Below, piece after piece: positions 44,864-56,592 of a stretch of DNA of 64,000 nucleotides; within the stretch, counting starts at the first letter, position 1, and each line of letters begins with the position of its first letter. A model generated the notes under the pieces. It made no database searches, was not told the DNA's origin, and saw nothing but the letters and a program-made list of their open reading frames with translations. This DNA comes from Solanum dulcamara. Taxonomy: Eukaryota; Streptophyta; Magnoliopsida; Solanales; Solanaceae. The stretch spans positions 45,339,097-45,403,096 of the forward strand of contig NC_077242.1 of the NCBI RefSeq assembly GCF_947179165.1, written 5' to 3'. Both the position numbers and the translations under genes were made by a program.

Positions 44864-47262
44864 GTGTCAATATGTGTCACCCCCTAAGGTAGCCTATATA
44901 TATATATATTATGAGTCATTCTTATCTACAACCAAATTCATTCTTATCTACAAACTTCTATAGAAAAAAAAGAGAAGAGAAACCTTGTGCTAGAGAAGAG
45001 AGAGCCACGAGTTGGTAAAACAAAATGGTAAGTCCTCCAATTTCATTTCGTGAATTAATTATCTAGTGTATACCACGATGATATGAAGGTGTTAATAATG
45101 TAAATTTATGATTTGGGGCAGTACCAAAAGGAGAACAAGCAGCCACAAAGTTTTAGTCGCGCTAAAAGAACTTCCAAGGCGAGTTTTGGCGAGTTTCGGG
45201 CAAGGTAAGGTTTTATATTTTAAATTGGAGTTTATGATGATGTTAGGAAGTATATTACATGTATTAAATAAGGTTGTAAGTGGAAAATTTTCATCAGTAT
45301 GCTTGACATTAGAAATGAACTAAATTGAAGTCGTTATAGTTAAATCGAAGTCGGGTAGTATGTTTTGATTGTGGTGCTGCGGTTGTAGATGGTTTGGTTG
45401 CGTGGTGAAGGGATGGAAGGTATTTTAAAAAGGGTGTGGTTACTTCTGATTGCGGCCAAACAACCCTCCGTTTCATATTGTTAAAGGTTTTATAAAATAA
45501 AGATTAAAAACTCTATTTTGGTATCATAGTTAAGCGAGTTGTTTGGAGTTTGTATTGTGTAAAGTTGAAGTGATTTACTTGTAAATATGCGGCTGGTTTT
45601 TTTTGTTGGTATGGTTGTTGATATTTTGGCCGAGTTGAAATCTCAGGAATGTTGAAGTTATAGGGGAGATGCTGCCCAATGTTTGGTAACTTCGGAGCTA
45701 GTAATAAGCTATTTAAGGGAAATGGATAAGGAAATGATTCCTATGGATACGTGGTTGTAGAGTTGAAAATTGGAAAGTGAAAGGTTATTAATCTTAGTAT
45801 TACTCTCATGTTAAATAGGTTCAAAAGACGACGAGGCGAACATGGTTAAGAGTAATCCATAAGAGGTATGTGAAGCTACCTTCTTTCTCTTGGCATGTTT
45901 TTGGCATAGGTATGTAAAGCTACCCCTTCCTTCTCTTGGCATGTTTTGAGATAAGTATTACATGATGTAAGTTTTGGGGATTATCCCATCCATAAATATC
46001 CGAGCATGATTTATGACTCTTATCTACTTCCTAATGTTAGAACTTCCATAATAATGGAGCTATGGCTCTCAATCCTTCTATATGATGGAGAGTAGTAAAA
46101 AAATGTGAAGCTATCTTCGTTTCTTTGGCATGGTCTTTATGAAATAAATATATGATTTTTATATGCCTCCAAGTAAGTTCCTATTCTAAGAGCCACTTGG
46201 ATGGCCAATGTTTTAGATTTGCAGAGGTTCTATTTTGATGTAATCCATAGTAACATTCAAAAGGTACTTGATATGGCGCTTGTCTTGATTTTTGAATGAT
46301 AACTCATTTTGATCATTCCATCGAGTCTCAAATATGATTTAAATTGCATTTATTTTCTCACTACTCTACTCGTGGATGCCTCAATGCTTCTTTCACTAAT
46401 CTCGGGCCAAGAGATACATAATTGAGCATACTTCTCTGCCTTGTTTGCCGTGCCCTGATATAAGGGGGTAGGTACGCCCTGTACATGGGTTGTGGAGTTA
46501 TGGTGTCCCATGTACACATATGTTGATATATGATGATATGATATGATATGGCCATTTGATATGATATGATCTGTTACAAAGATATTCCCTACTCTAGAGT
46601 TATGCTGTATTGTGGCGCCGGTGACGGGATGGCGACCACATTTTGTTCACTATGTCCCGTAATGGGGCCATATATGACATATGTTTTTCCGCATGTATTA
46701 TCTGTGTTTGTGATAAGTATTTTGACATTTTGGATATTTTGCTCATTTTTCTGTACATTCTATTCTATTTATGACTTTATTTATTATAGTCCATGCTTTA
46801 CATATTCAGTATATTTTTCATACTGACCCCCTTTCCTCGGGGGTTGCGTTACATGCCTGCAGGTACAACCGTTTGAGTTGTTGATCCACTTGTTTAGGAC
46901 ATCCACTCTGCTGTTTGACAGTGCTTCTTTATCTAGAGCCCATATCTTAGTACTGACCTTTCTGTAGCCTATATGTATACATTGGTCAGGGATACGATGG
47001 GGCCCTATCCCATCATATGATTATGCTATCATTCTATAGAGGTTTGTAGATATGTATTTGTGGGTTCTGTATATATTTTGGGCTTTTGTATTCCGTGACG
47101 ACCTTAACGGCCTTCGTGTGCTACATCTATTTTTGTGTGCTCCTTAGCGACCTCTTTTGATTTCTATATTTATTTTTTCTGCTAACATGCTAAGTGGGGC
47201 TAAGGATACGTATGGGTGCCAAACTCGGGCACTAGTCACAGCCTACAGAGTGGGTCGTGATA
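44864..47262 (+). repeat. Truncated GyA LTR C (diverged subfamily)
   Basis: Begins in the G-box/TA zone (GTGTCAATATGTGTCACC) without the LTR start and ends GGGTCGTGATA. It is closer to the solo copy 9347-12691 (GTAGCCTATATATATA) than to LTRs A and B. The paired hairpin at 46806-46843 carries a compensated change. The junction with INT B implies a deletion between two neighbouring GyA elements. Confidence 0.82.
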
Positions 47263-47666
47263 GCTATTTACTTGATTACTCATGCATACACTCACTTATG
47301 TACTTTACTTTATAAATGTCCTAATGTTTTCCATTATGTTGCATGCCTACATAGTACATTCAATGTACTAATGCATACCATTTTGCCTACATGATATCAC
47401 CATGTAGGGACTGGCGTTCCTCCTCGTTCTCCTCCACTGGCTAGTTGGGATTATTTGAAGGCTTCTAGTTGGTGATTTCCCATGTTTTGGGAACAATATT
47501 GCTTTTATTTCTAGCTTATGTTATGTTGAGACCTTTAGACATGTATCATCGTACTTTATTTCTATTTTGATTGAGGGAGAGCTATGGACATGTCTTATCC
47601 CTTGCCAAGTCCTAGACTAGAGGTACTGTTGGACAAATATAAGGCAAATCTTGTCTATTTATGTTT

Positions 47667-49851
47667 TGTCACCACTGAAACCTATGGCCCAGACGCGATA
47701 CGACGAATGTGACACCCGGAGGTACCTCACCCAAGCCTCTTAGCATTCATTTAGCTTTTCATAGGTTATGACATTCAATAATAAGCGAAAATAAAAGGGG
47801 TAGAGGGACTAAGGGAAACATCATAGAATAAGAGTTAATGTCAAACTTAGAACGTCATACATTTATGTCCAAACATACCTATACTAAAAGATTTGGCACG
47901 GGCTAAGACATGTCCCTAGCTCACCCTCAATAAAAATGGAAAGTATGTACCATGAAAGGTATTTAAAAGTCTTTACATAACATAAACTAGAAAGGAAAGG
48001 GGATATTGTTCCCGAAACATGGAAACTCCCTAAAATAGTAGCCTTCAACGAATCCAACTAGCCACGCGGAGGTGAGTGTGGAGCAACGCTGGTCCCTACA
48101 TAGTAATATCATGTCAGAAATAGAGTATGGATTAGTATTTTGAATGTACTAAGTATGTGAGCATGAAATATAATGGAAAACATTTAAACATTTATTAGTA
48201 TAGTACATAAGTGAGTGCATGCATGCATAATCAAGTAAGTAGAATTTGAAACATTCACTTGTGGGAAGATGACCATAACTGACAATTAAGACCATGCGAG
48301 CTATTACATGGAATCCAACATAACCCCCTACGTTGGCACAGGGAGACTACTTGCCGGTTAGAACTCCATCAAACTTCATTCATTTCTTTAACTTTAACTT
48401 TTGATAGCCATACGCGGATCCACTTGCCTAAAGCCTACAAGGGCTCCTATGTTGGCACATAGTTAATGAAATAAGGGGTTGCTACTAGGACTCCCTTACC
48501 GAATCCCACCTCAATGTCCCATTCGGTGCTAAGTCAAATCCCAGAGAACAATACATATATCGTAGTAACATAAACATACATATTCTTTGAGACATTAATT
48601 CATAATTTAGTAGAATAGCTTATTAAAACTTTATGATTCAAATGTGAGAATTGTCCTTATCAGATAGAATCCATTCTTTGTTTAAGAAGCCCTTTCATCA
48701 TCATTCAATCATTCTTTAAAGATCTTCACATTCGTAGTAAATAAAACTTTATAAACATTGGGTTAGTACCCCTTTCAATTAATTCAACATTCTTTAAAAG
48801 TCATGGTAAAACATGGTGGGTTTAGCCTATTCAACTTCAAATCATTTACATCAACACTAGCATGCATGAGAGTAATGGGATGCATCAATTTAAAATATAC
48901 TTGAAACAACTTACCAATTCACTTTAAAACCCCTTTTATGCCTTCACATAAAGACCTTTGATAAATAATCAATTTCATGAAATTAAGAGTCAATATAAGC
49001 TCAGATATGTAAGTAGACTTCAAATATTCATTAATCTATGCACTTGGAAATCATGATATGAAAACCCATGAAATTCATAATTGAAATTGAATTGCTAAGT
49101 TAGAAAAATACTTAGGCTCCATGGGTGGAAGAACCCACGAATGAGACCCACATACCTTGGGGAATAAATCCCTAATGAAAGCTTGAAATTAGACACTTGA
49201 AGATCTTGTTAATAAAACCCTAGCTTGGAAGGTGAAACCCTTGGGACAAACCTTAAGAGGAAATGATTTTTGTGTAGGGGATTTAATGTGAGAAATGAGG
49301 GGTTTGGGGAGGCTTAGGGTCTTTAGATAGGATAGATTCAGTCCCCAAAACGACCTCACTTTACTGATAAAACATGGTAAAGGACTAAAATGCCTCTTTA
49401 AAAATCCCATCGGACTTACCCTACGAATGGTTCTTACGACTTATAAGGCCTTCTATGAGTCGTAGAGAGGACTCATCCTACAGGGTCTGAAAAAGACCCT
49501 GAGAACTGACCTTCAAGACTTCCCTTACGATTCATCTCTATAAGTTATAGGAACTTCTATGATTCATAGAAGAGACTCATCCTACAGGGTATGAAAACCC
49601 CTGAGGACTGAGTCTCAAAAGTTCCTTGACGAGTCATTTCTACGACTTGTCGTATCTTCTACAAGTTGTAACATAGACTTGTGGACTCATACCTTCCCTT
49701 AATCAATTTCAGGCCTCACCATAAATCCTACGACTCACTCTTATGACTCGTAGAAGCTTTTACATTTCATAGGTCAAGTCATAGGACTCAAATCCAGCCC
49801 ATTTTCTAGAGTTTTCCTTCATTTCGACTTTTCAATTGACGGGGTCTTACA
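47667..49851 (-). mobile_element. GyB solo LTR, perfect TSD TGTTT
   Basis: The left end is TGTCACCACTGAAACC and the right end GACGGGGTCTTACA. TGTTT flanks it at 47662-47666 and 49852-49856. The 2185 bp are uninterrupted, making this the best reference copy of GyB in the window. It lies opposite to its GyB host LTR. Confidence 0.88.
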
Positions 49852-50020
49852 TGTTTGCCATGATCTTTCCCCATAGTCCCACTTTCCCTTTTTATTTCTG
49901 CTTGTCATTTAATTTTCATTACCTATGAAAGGCTACGTGAGTGCTAAGAGGCTTGGGTGTGGTATCTTTAGGTTTCTTATTCATCGTGTCACATCTACGA
50001 CCTAGGCTTGAGTCGTGACA

Positions 50021-53000
50021 CTAGTCCTAATACAACATAGATGGAAATTGGCAACTCCAAATGCCAAGAGCTGACCAAATCTCTAAATTAAGCTGTCTGC
50101 ACCAATCCAAATCAACGGCGATAACCCATACTATGATCTGCAAGGGGAAGAAGTATAGTATGAGTACCAAATGTATGGTACTCAGTATGTATATGCTGAC
50201 TGAGCTCCACAGATAAAGAAAGATAACTCACAGGTAAATAGGTAAATATAGCATGTAAGCAAATAAGATCTAATACAAGATAAGGTAAGAAATGATAGTA
50301 AAAAGCTATAATATATATATATAAAAAAGGAGAAAGAGCCAAAGAACACACCTACACACGCAAGCCATAACCTATTTACAGTAAGGAGGCACTAAAGGTG
50401 TCAACTAATCAAGGATGGAAGCACTGACTGCTACTGCTAATAACAAAGCCTCCTAAGGACTAAACCAATGGAATCTAGCAAGAAATTACCAACAACAACC
50501 CAGGATAAGACATCCTATAATTAAAATACGACAAGAGATAAGTACAGAAGGTACAAACAATAAGAAAGGTACGCCCGACCCCCATAAAACTGGGGGACCA
50601 CACCATACAAATATACTGGAGATAAGCGATGCTAATGAATGCAAGTATATTGTAAAAACAAGTAAAATCATCGGTGGCTCTCAGCAATCATCGGTGGCTC
50701 TCAGCAATTGACCCTCGGTCTGCCAAGTGGGATCCATGCAACTCCCACATCCTGTTCAATGGTGCACTGGCCAGAGGGTCCCGTAGCGGATACTGGGAGT
50801 CCGTATACACTGCCTGGGCCCAAACTAAGTCTTACATAGACATATAGTATCCCTATAGTGGTACTAGAGAGTGAGTGGCCAAGCCGATGTAAAAAAAGGG
50901 CAATGCCGCACGGATAATCAAGTACAAGCTAAAGGCATCCAGATGCAGCCATAGTATAAAAAAGGCGACATCGTGCCCGATATCAATAGAAATAGAGTGC
51001 ATCCTCGATGCCTATGAATTATCAATATAAAATGGAGCATATCCTCGATGCCTCATAAATCTCAAAGGCGGTACGACTCCTACTAAAAACCAATTTAAAA
51101 GTAGTAAAAGTGTGAGAATGTCCTCTCAAAGCACTACTGAAAACCCATAAAGAATCTGAGATTGTACCACAAAACGAGTGAATATGCTCAATCAATGAAA
51201 GTATGTCATCACCAATATTCAAACAAGGTACACACAGTCTGAACAATACATCAAGTCTTACAATACTAAGAAGGCAAAGGAACTAACCTGGGGTTCAATC
51301 GATCCTCGAATACGACCTCAGGCTTAACAATGAATAATAGGTAAGCAGGCATCACAAGCCTATCACTAAATAAAAGCAAAACAATTAAGACATGACTCAG
51401 AATTAGACAGGGGGAGAAATATCTCTAGGATCGATGCCTTACTCCAAAATATGCTATCTTATCTCCTAATGAGCACAACTAAGCCAAACCTACAACTACG
51501 ATGAGCCACAGAGGTCTCCGGCACTAGCATTAAGGTATGATATCCTTAACAAGCCCTACCAGAAGCTACACCTAGATATAAGGGAAATAAAACACCTGCT
51601 AAACACCTAAGGATCAAATCTAGACTAAAGCCATTAATAACAATCCCAAACAGGATAATAATGCTAAGTCACACCACTATCAAGGCCCATAGACTAATCT
51701 AAGGATTTTACCAGACTATTCTAGCCTAAAGCTCACCAGGGAAACAAAAAAGTGGAATACGATGAGGATAACACTAATCTTGTCAAATACCAATCTAAAT
51801 CACATGAAATATTTACTAAGCAGATCTACTAAAGCTCAGTCAAGGTGGAAGACCGTAGCCTACCTTGAAGCCGATCTCGCGCGCTTTGAATCCTTGAATT
51901 TAAGATTTTCACCTTCGAATCTCCTCCAAATGCTACCACATTGACAAAATATTGATCACGATGTCAATACAAATGTTTCAACACCAAATTCACATTTTTT
52001 GAAGATGGACCCAAAATTGGATCTAAAACAGAATTGTGGGACCTACACCAAAAATTCCAAATTTGACTCCATCAAAAGGTGCATTTGAGCTAAATAAACT
52101 CGTGTTCCAACTTACAATACAATTTAACCCTAAAATCCAGAGGAAACAACCCATGCAATAATTTCATAATTAAAGCTAAATTTCAAGCTTGGGTAGCCTC
52201 TTTGTGGTGAAAATTACCTCAAAACATCAATATTCACTCTTTCTAGAATATTCTAGAGTGAACCCACAATCCACACAAACACCCACCACTTTGAATCACC
52301 TCAATTAGTGCTCTATAGCTCAAGAAATCAAAACCTCAATTAAAGAGTTTGTAAAGAGGAGGGAGCAGCTAAAACCAATAAAACTCTTCAAACGAAGCTT
52401 CCCCAGTCCTTTCCGATCATAACACTACGTTCTTCTCAAAAAATCATGTAAGATAGCCTTTTGAATAACTTAATTTATACTTGAAATGCTCAAGAACTCA
52501 TGTTTTAAAAATGAAGGCTGAATGATAATTTTTTGCTTTAAATAAAGGCGGGTCTATTTGCAAAAAGTAAAAATTTGGTCGCTAAAAACTCATTTTTTGG
52601 TCGCTGAAGGTCTGCATCAGAAAAATTAGATTTTGCTATTTTTCAAAGTCTCTGAACGGACCCTCTAGATTCTTTCGGAGCCCTATAAAAATAAACTAGA
52701 TATTCTAACCCACTAAATTCTTCATTCCGGACTCAATGGTGTACTCAAAATTTTCATCTGAGTTCATCTTGATAAAAAGTAGGTCCTACACCTAACCACC
52801 ATTTTAAGTCAAAATCTATAAGAAGGCTCGAAATAAGATCAAAAATCTCTGGAACTGCATGAAAGGTCGTGCTATACCAAAGTCGATATTCCATAGCTAA
52901 CCGCGCGATGGAATTTTGATCCTAGTGCATTTTTCAAGAATGTTGACCAAAGTCAACCTTAGACTAATTTTCAAAGGCTATTATGCCAAATGGCCCTTAA

Positions 53001-53299
53001 CTCGTACTGAATGCCTCGATAATCGAATTGACCATGTTACTAGCCTAATTTGTCCACTCCAAAGCTGATGGAACCATTAAAATACCATTTTGAGGTTATT
53101 TTTCTAGAGTTTTGATCGAAGTCAACCATTTAAACTCCAAGGGCTCCAAAATAGGGAAATTGACATAAAACCCAAACGAATGATCAAGCAACCAAAAAAT
53201 CAATGCCAGCAAGTCATAAATAACTTGAGGTCCCCACAGAAAAGTTCTAAATGCTGTAAAGATCGAAAAATGGAGAAAATGACCTGAAGAGTCATTACA
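50021..53299 (-). repeat. 3' LTR of the right GyC element
   Basis: Aligned with 56887-60200 (for example TAGTAAAAGTGTGAGAATGT at 51096 and 58038, AGTCAAGGTGGAAGACCGTA at 51837 and 58735). It begins abruptly at 50021 after the GyB LTR end. Confidence 0.82.
50666..50705. repeat. 20-bp perfect tandem duplication
   Basis: AATCATCGGTGGCTCTCAGC occurs twice in direct succession. The other GyC LTR has only one copy (near 57580). Confidence 0.9.
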
Positions 53300-55300
53300 A
53301 CATCCACTATTAAAAGAACTTTTATCCTCGAAAGTATAAGGATAGTTATAGCCATAAGGCATGAAAAGATGAGGGTACTAGGCCCGCATGCTCTTCTAGA
53401 CCCTCGTACACCCGCTCGAGTTGAACAATGCCATCAAAGAACTCGGCCTGAGAGGAAAATCCTCAAATTTCATTCAAACTTCCAAAACTCCTCCAAATCC
53501 CTTTTGGACTCCAACTCTACTCAATTAGCCATAACTTGAACAAAAACACTAGATTCATCTGAGGAAAACCAATACCGCACTAAAACTACAAAAATGAGAA
53601 GCAAAGGACCATGGCAAATGGAACTAAACTCATAATTCAAAATACTTGACCCAGTCTTCCAAATCCTCTTCTTCTAGCCACCAAGAGTATTCTGCCGGTC
53701 CTTGCCCATCCTGAAAACTACCAACATCATCTAAAACATTCCTACATAATTATACAACACCAACCTCAAAGGAGCTGCATACTCTATCTGAACATCGGGG
53801 GATGACAATATCAAAACAAGGAGATAACTCGAGGCAAAGCCTTAAATTCTAATCTCAACTTCAAAACCCATAATTCAAGAGGAATACACCATCTTCTAAA
53901 ACTGAATACTGCGCTCCAAGGGACGATTATCCTACAAATGACAAGGCGACACTGAGGCCAGCCCCAGTGATAGGAACTTATGAAAAACTAGAATCATGTG
54001 CCCACAAATAACTCTGTTGTCTTAAGTCTAAGCCAACCATCCTAGTCCAAGAGAAACCAAGCCGGTAGGTGGCATACAAATAAGGACAATCGATTGATAA
54101 TGGTCCAAGGGCACTTACTCCTATTCACAAATAGCGCAATCTACTGAATATGCCAAAAGCAAAACTTCCATCCTAAATAAATTCAAAATCTCACATTCCA
54201 CGATTTACTTTGATCCCATCTTGTAGATGAACCTTCTAAAAACTTTCTAATTCTCCAACAGAAGCTTAATTCTAAACTCTCCAAGGGATACCACCATTCC
54301 AGCTCCAGAACACAACTCGGACCTCGAGAGCTACCAACCCAACTGAAAGGGACCAACCACAATAGCAATAAGGTAAAACAAGATATCACACTTTTCGAAT
54401 CCCAACTATGCAAAATCGGCACCAAAACTCTCAACAGGGAGGATTTCGAAAGATTGAATGAACGGAGTACCGCAATACAGCCAAGAATAAAACTAAGGTG
54501 GAAGGGAAGGGACAACCAATTAGGATTACCACCATACCATAAAATTCTATGCCACTTTTCTCACAATTTCAACAGTCACACTTCTCCTAACTACCACTAA
54601 ATCCGAAACACCAAGACTAGCATAAAGGAACCAACTAGATTGGTAAAAGAGAGTAAACCTTAACTCCACAGCCTAAGGACTAAAAATACCAATAAGGCAT
54701 TGAGAGGAATTGACAAGCAAAATCTACCGTAACTCCAAAGATGCTACACCTCCATCATATACTACCTCGATAATAAACCTTTCTACTACGAACCAAATAA
54801 TGCAAAGTAATGAAGACAGCCATCTAACCCAATGGTGAGAAGACCCATTCAACCACTAACCCAATGGGAAAATAAGCAACTAAGGCGACCCTCAAAGCCA
54901 CTAGATCCAACACCACAACTCCCAGCACCAAACAAAGCTGGTCTAGCCACCTATCTAATAAGAAATGACACCACAACAAAATTAATGGTAAGGAAGATAA
55001 AAGGAAAAGCTAACTAGCCCTGCTGCAAACTCGAAACAGAACCACCAAGATAGGCCCCATAAAGTTACTTAACCACTACTCTCTAATGTAGGAACTCAAC
55101 CTAGCTGATCCACTACTAAAAGAAATCAACTACGAAGCTAAAACATATACATATAAGTCCAGATAAGGCATCCATAATAGTCAGGAGATAGCTAATAGGT
55201 CAAATAAGCATGTATGGGTATGAAAACCCTAAATCCACACAAAAAGAGCAATACAAGGCAGAATAAGGAAATCAAGCAACTGTAATCAATACCTGGATCC
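53300..55300 (-). pseudogene. GyC pol remnant, barely recognisable
   Basis: Near 53450-53300 the minus strand gives ALFNSSGCTRV...YPHLFMPYGYNYPYTF, which recalls the integrase C-terminus next to a gypsy 3' LTR. The rest up to 55300 shows no RT, RNase H or integrase motif that I can support. At about 2 kb it is too short for a full pol. Confidence 0.4.
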
Positions 55301-55311
55301 TCGACCTCCTA

Positions 55312-56430
55312 TTAACTTGTGGAAGCATAGAACAGATTGTGAGCGACCTCGGCCTGAACACCTAAAGTACCACTTGTAACAATCTGAGCATTACCTCTAA
55401 CCATAGGTGACCTAAACCCATGAAATTGACCTTGGATGAGCAAACTACACACTAGTCCTACAACGGGGACACTCTCTAAATTGATGACCAAGCTCTTCAC
55501 AAATACGATAAGGGGCAAAAATTATGGTTTGGAGAGTAGAAAAAGTCATAAATATCTGAAAGATCAACCCTCACATGGGGCAATCCCTGGACTAGTGGTC
55601 AAATTTCCCATAATTATAGGACCCTCTAAAGTTTGAAGCCCAGCATGAAGAATGTGACAAACTCCTCTGGTGTCCCCTAACAAAATATGGTCCATTTCTA
55701 ACACCTAGAGAGCCACCCCTAGCTGACTGCAATGGGGTCCTGCGACACTCTCTAATAAAGTGGAGATCCTTGCCACACTTATAGCAACCATCACCCATAA
55801 CAACCCGCTGATAGGATCTAGCTGGAAAGGATGAGCTCCAACACATAAAGGCCCAATGTACTCACCTCGAGAAGTCTGGCTGAATCTCTGTATACTGTAA
55901 GCTCCATGAACTATCTCAGAACCTCTTGGAACCTAAGGTTCTACCATCGTAGGTCTGATGGGTCAAAAAGGGAGATGACCCTCGCTAAACTGATACTCAC
56001 TTTGAGGTGAGATATTGTCACCACTATGCTGATGGAAAGACCTCTTACCAATATCTCTGTACGCCTCAAAGCATGCCTTCTCCACTTCTTTCATGTGGAT
56101 GACAATATGGGGAAAGGTAGAACCAGCTTCTATCAAATGCTCCGGTGCCAAAAAGAGTGGCAAAGAAAATCCTTTGAAGAACTCTCGACTCACATCTCGA
56201 TTCATAAGGGATAAAATGGGGTTATACCCAGCTCACTCTGGAAATTCCATAACATATGCCGATACTAAAGATAAACCTTATTGGGGAACCACCAACCCAT
56301 CTATGTTCTTGAGAACCATCTATGAAACTCTAATAAAATCTATTGACGATTTAATTGGGTCCACGGAAAACCTCATGCTATTTATATATGAAAGAATGGA
56401 TTCTGAAGGATTAGTTTTAGAAGTTATTTA
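55312..56430 (-). pseudogene. GyC gag with two zinc knuckles, broken
   Basis: On the minus strand: FFKGFSLPLFLAPEHLIEAG and ACFEAYRDIGKRS (56205-56030), then CYKCGKDLHFIREC at about 55795-55745, a complete CX2CX4HX4C knuckle. A second knuckle near 55615-55575 reads YNYGKFDH-stop-SRDCP with both first cysteines changed to other residues. A gag-like tail VRGNAQIVTSGTLGVQAEVA lies near 55395. Two knuckles in tandem fit plant gypsy gag. Frameshifts and stops disable it. Confidence 0.72.
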
Positions 56431-56576
56431 AAGCTAGATCATACGATAAGGAGTCAAGAATAGAATTTACAAGAAATGCTCTACAACCTCTCGAAAATAG
56501 GATACAAATGTCTCCATACCGATCCGCAAGAATCTACTAGATATTACCCTCATACCATTGATACCGCTCAACCTAG

Positions 56577-56588
56577 AGCTCTAATGCC
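56577..56588 (-). other. PBS of the right GyC element
   Basis: The minus strand reads TGGCATTAGAGC, 10 of 12 matches to the initiator tRNA-Met site, four bases inside the 5' LTR end at 56593. Confidence 0.7.
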
Positions 56589-56592
56589 AAAT

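Larger units (their letters stand above)
28491..50020 (+). mobile_element. GyB LTR, split by the GyA array and by another GyB solo LTR
   Basis: Own segments are 28491-29055 (starts TGTAAGTTCCCG), 47263-47666 and 49857-50020 (ends TTGAGTCGTGACA). The first part resembles the U3/R of other GyB LTRs (CTCAAGACTTCTT tracts, GTGGGTCTTTATTG), and the later parts align well with 13965-14541. Compared with that copy, about 0.8 kb is missing between 29055 and 47263. The flanks CTGGT and CTAGT differ by one base, but the sequences beyond them belong to different parts of GyC elements, so a simple insertion is not proven. Confidence 0.6.

Noticed and set aside
28486..50025. CTGGT/CTAGT as a target duplication of the outer GyB LTR
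   Set aside because: Four of five bases match, but the left flank is GyC pol and the right flank is mid-LTR of a GyC copy, so they cannot be one uninterrupted target; kept only as a possibility.
54183..54515. 110-codon minus-strand frame in the GyC internal region
   Set aside because: No gypsy or host domain is visible; hydrophobic, low-complexity chance frame.
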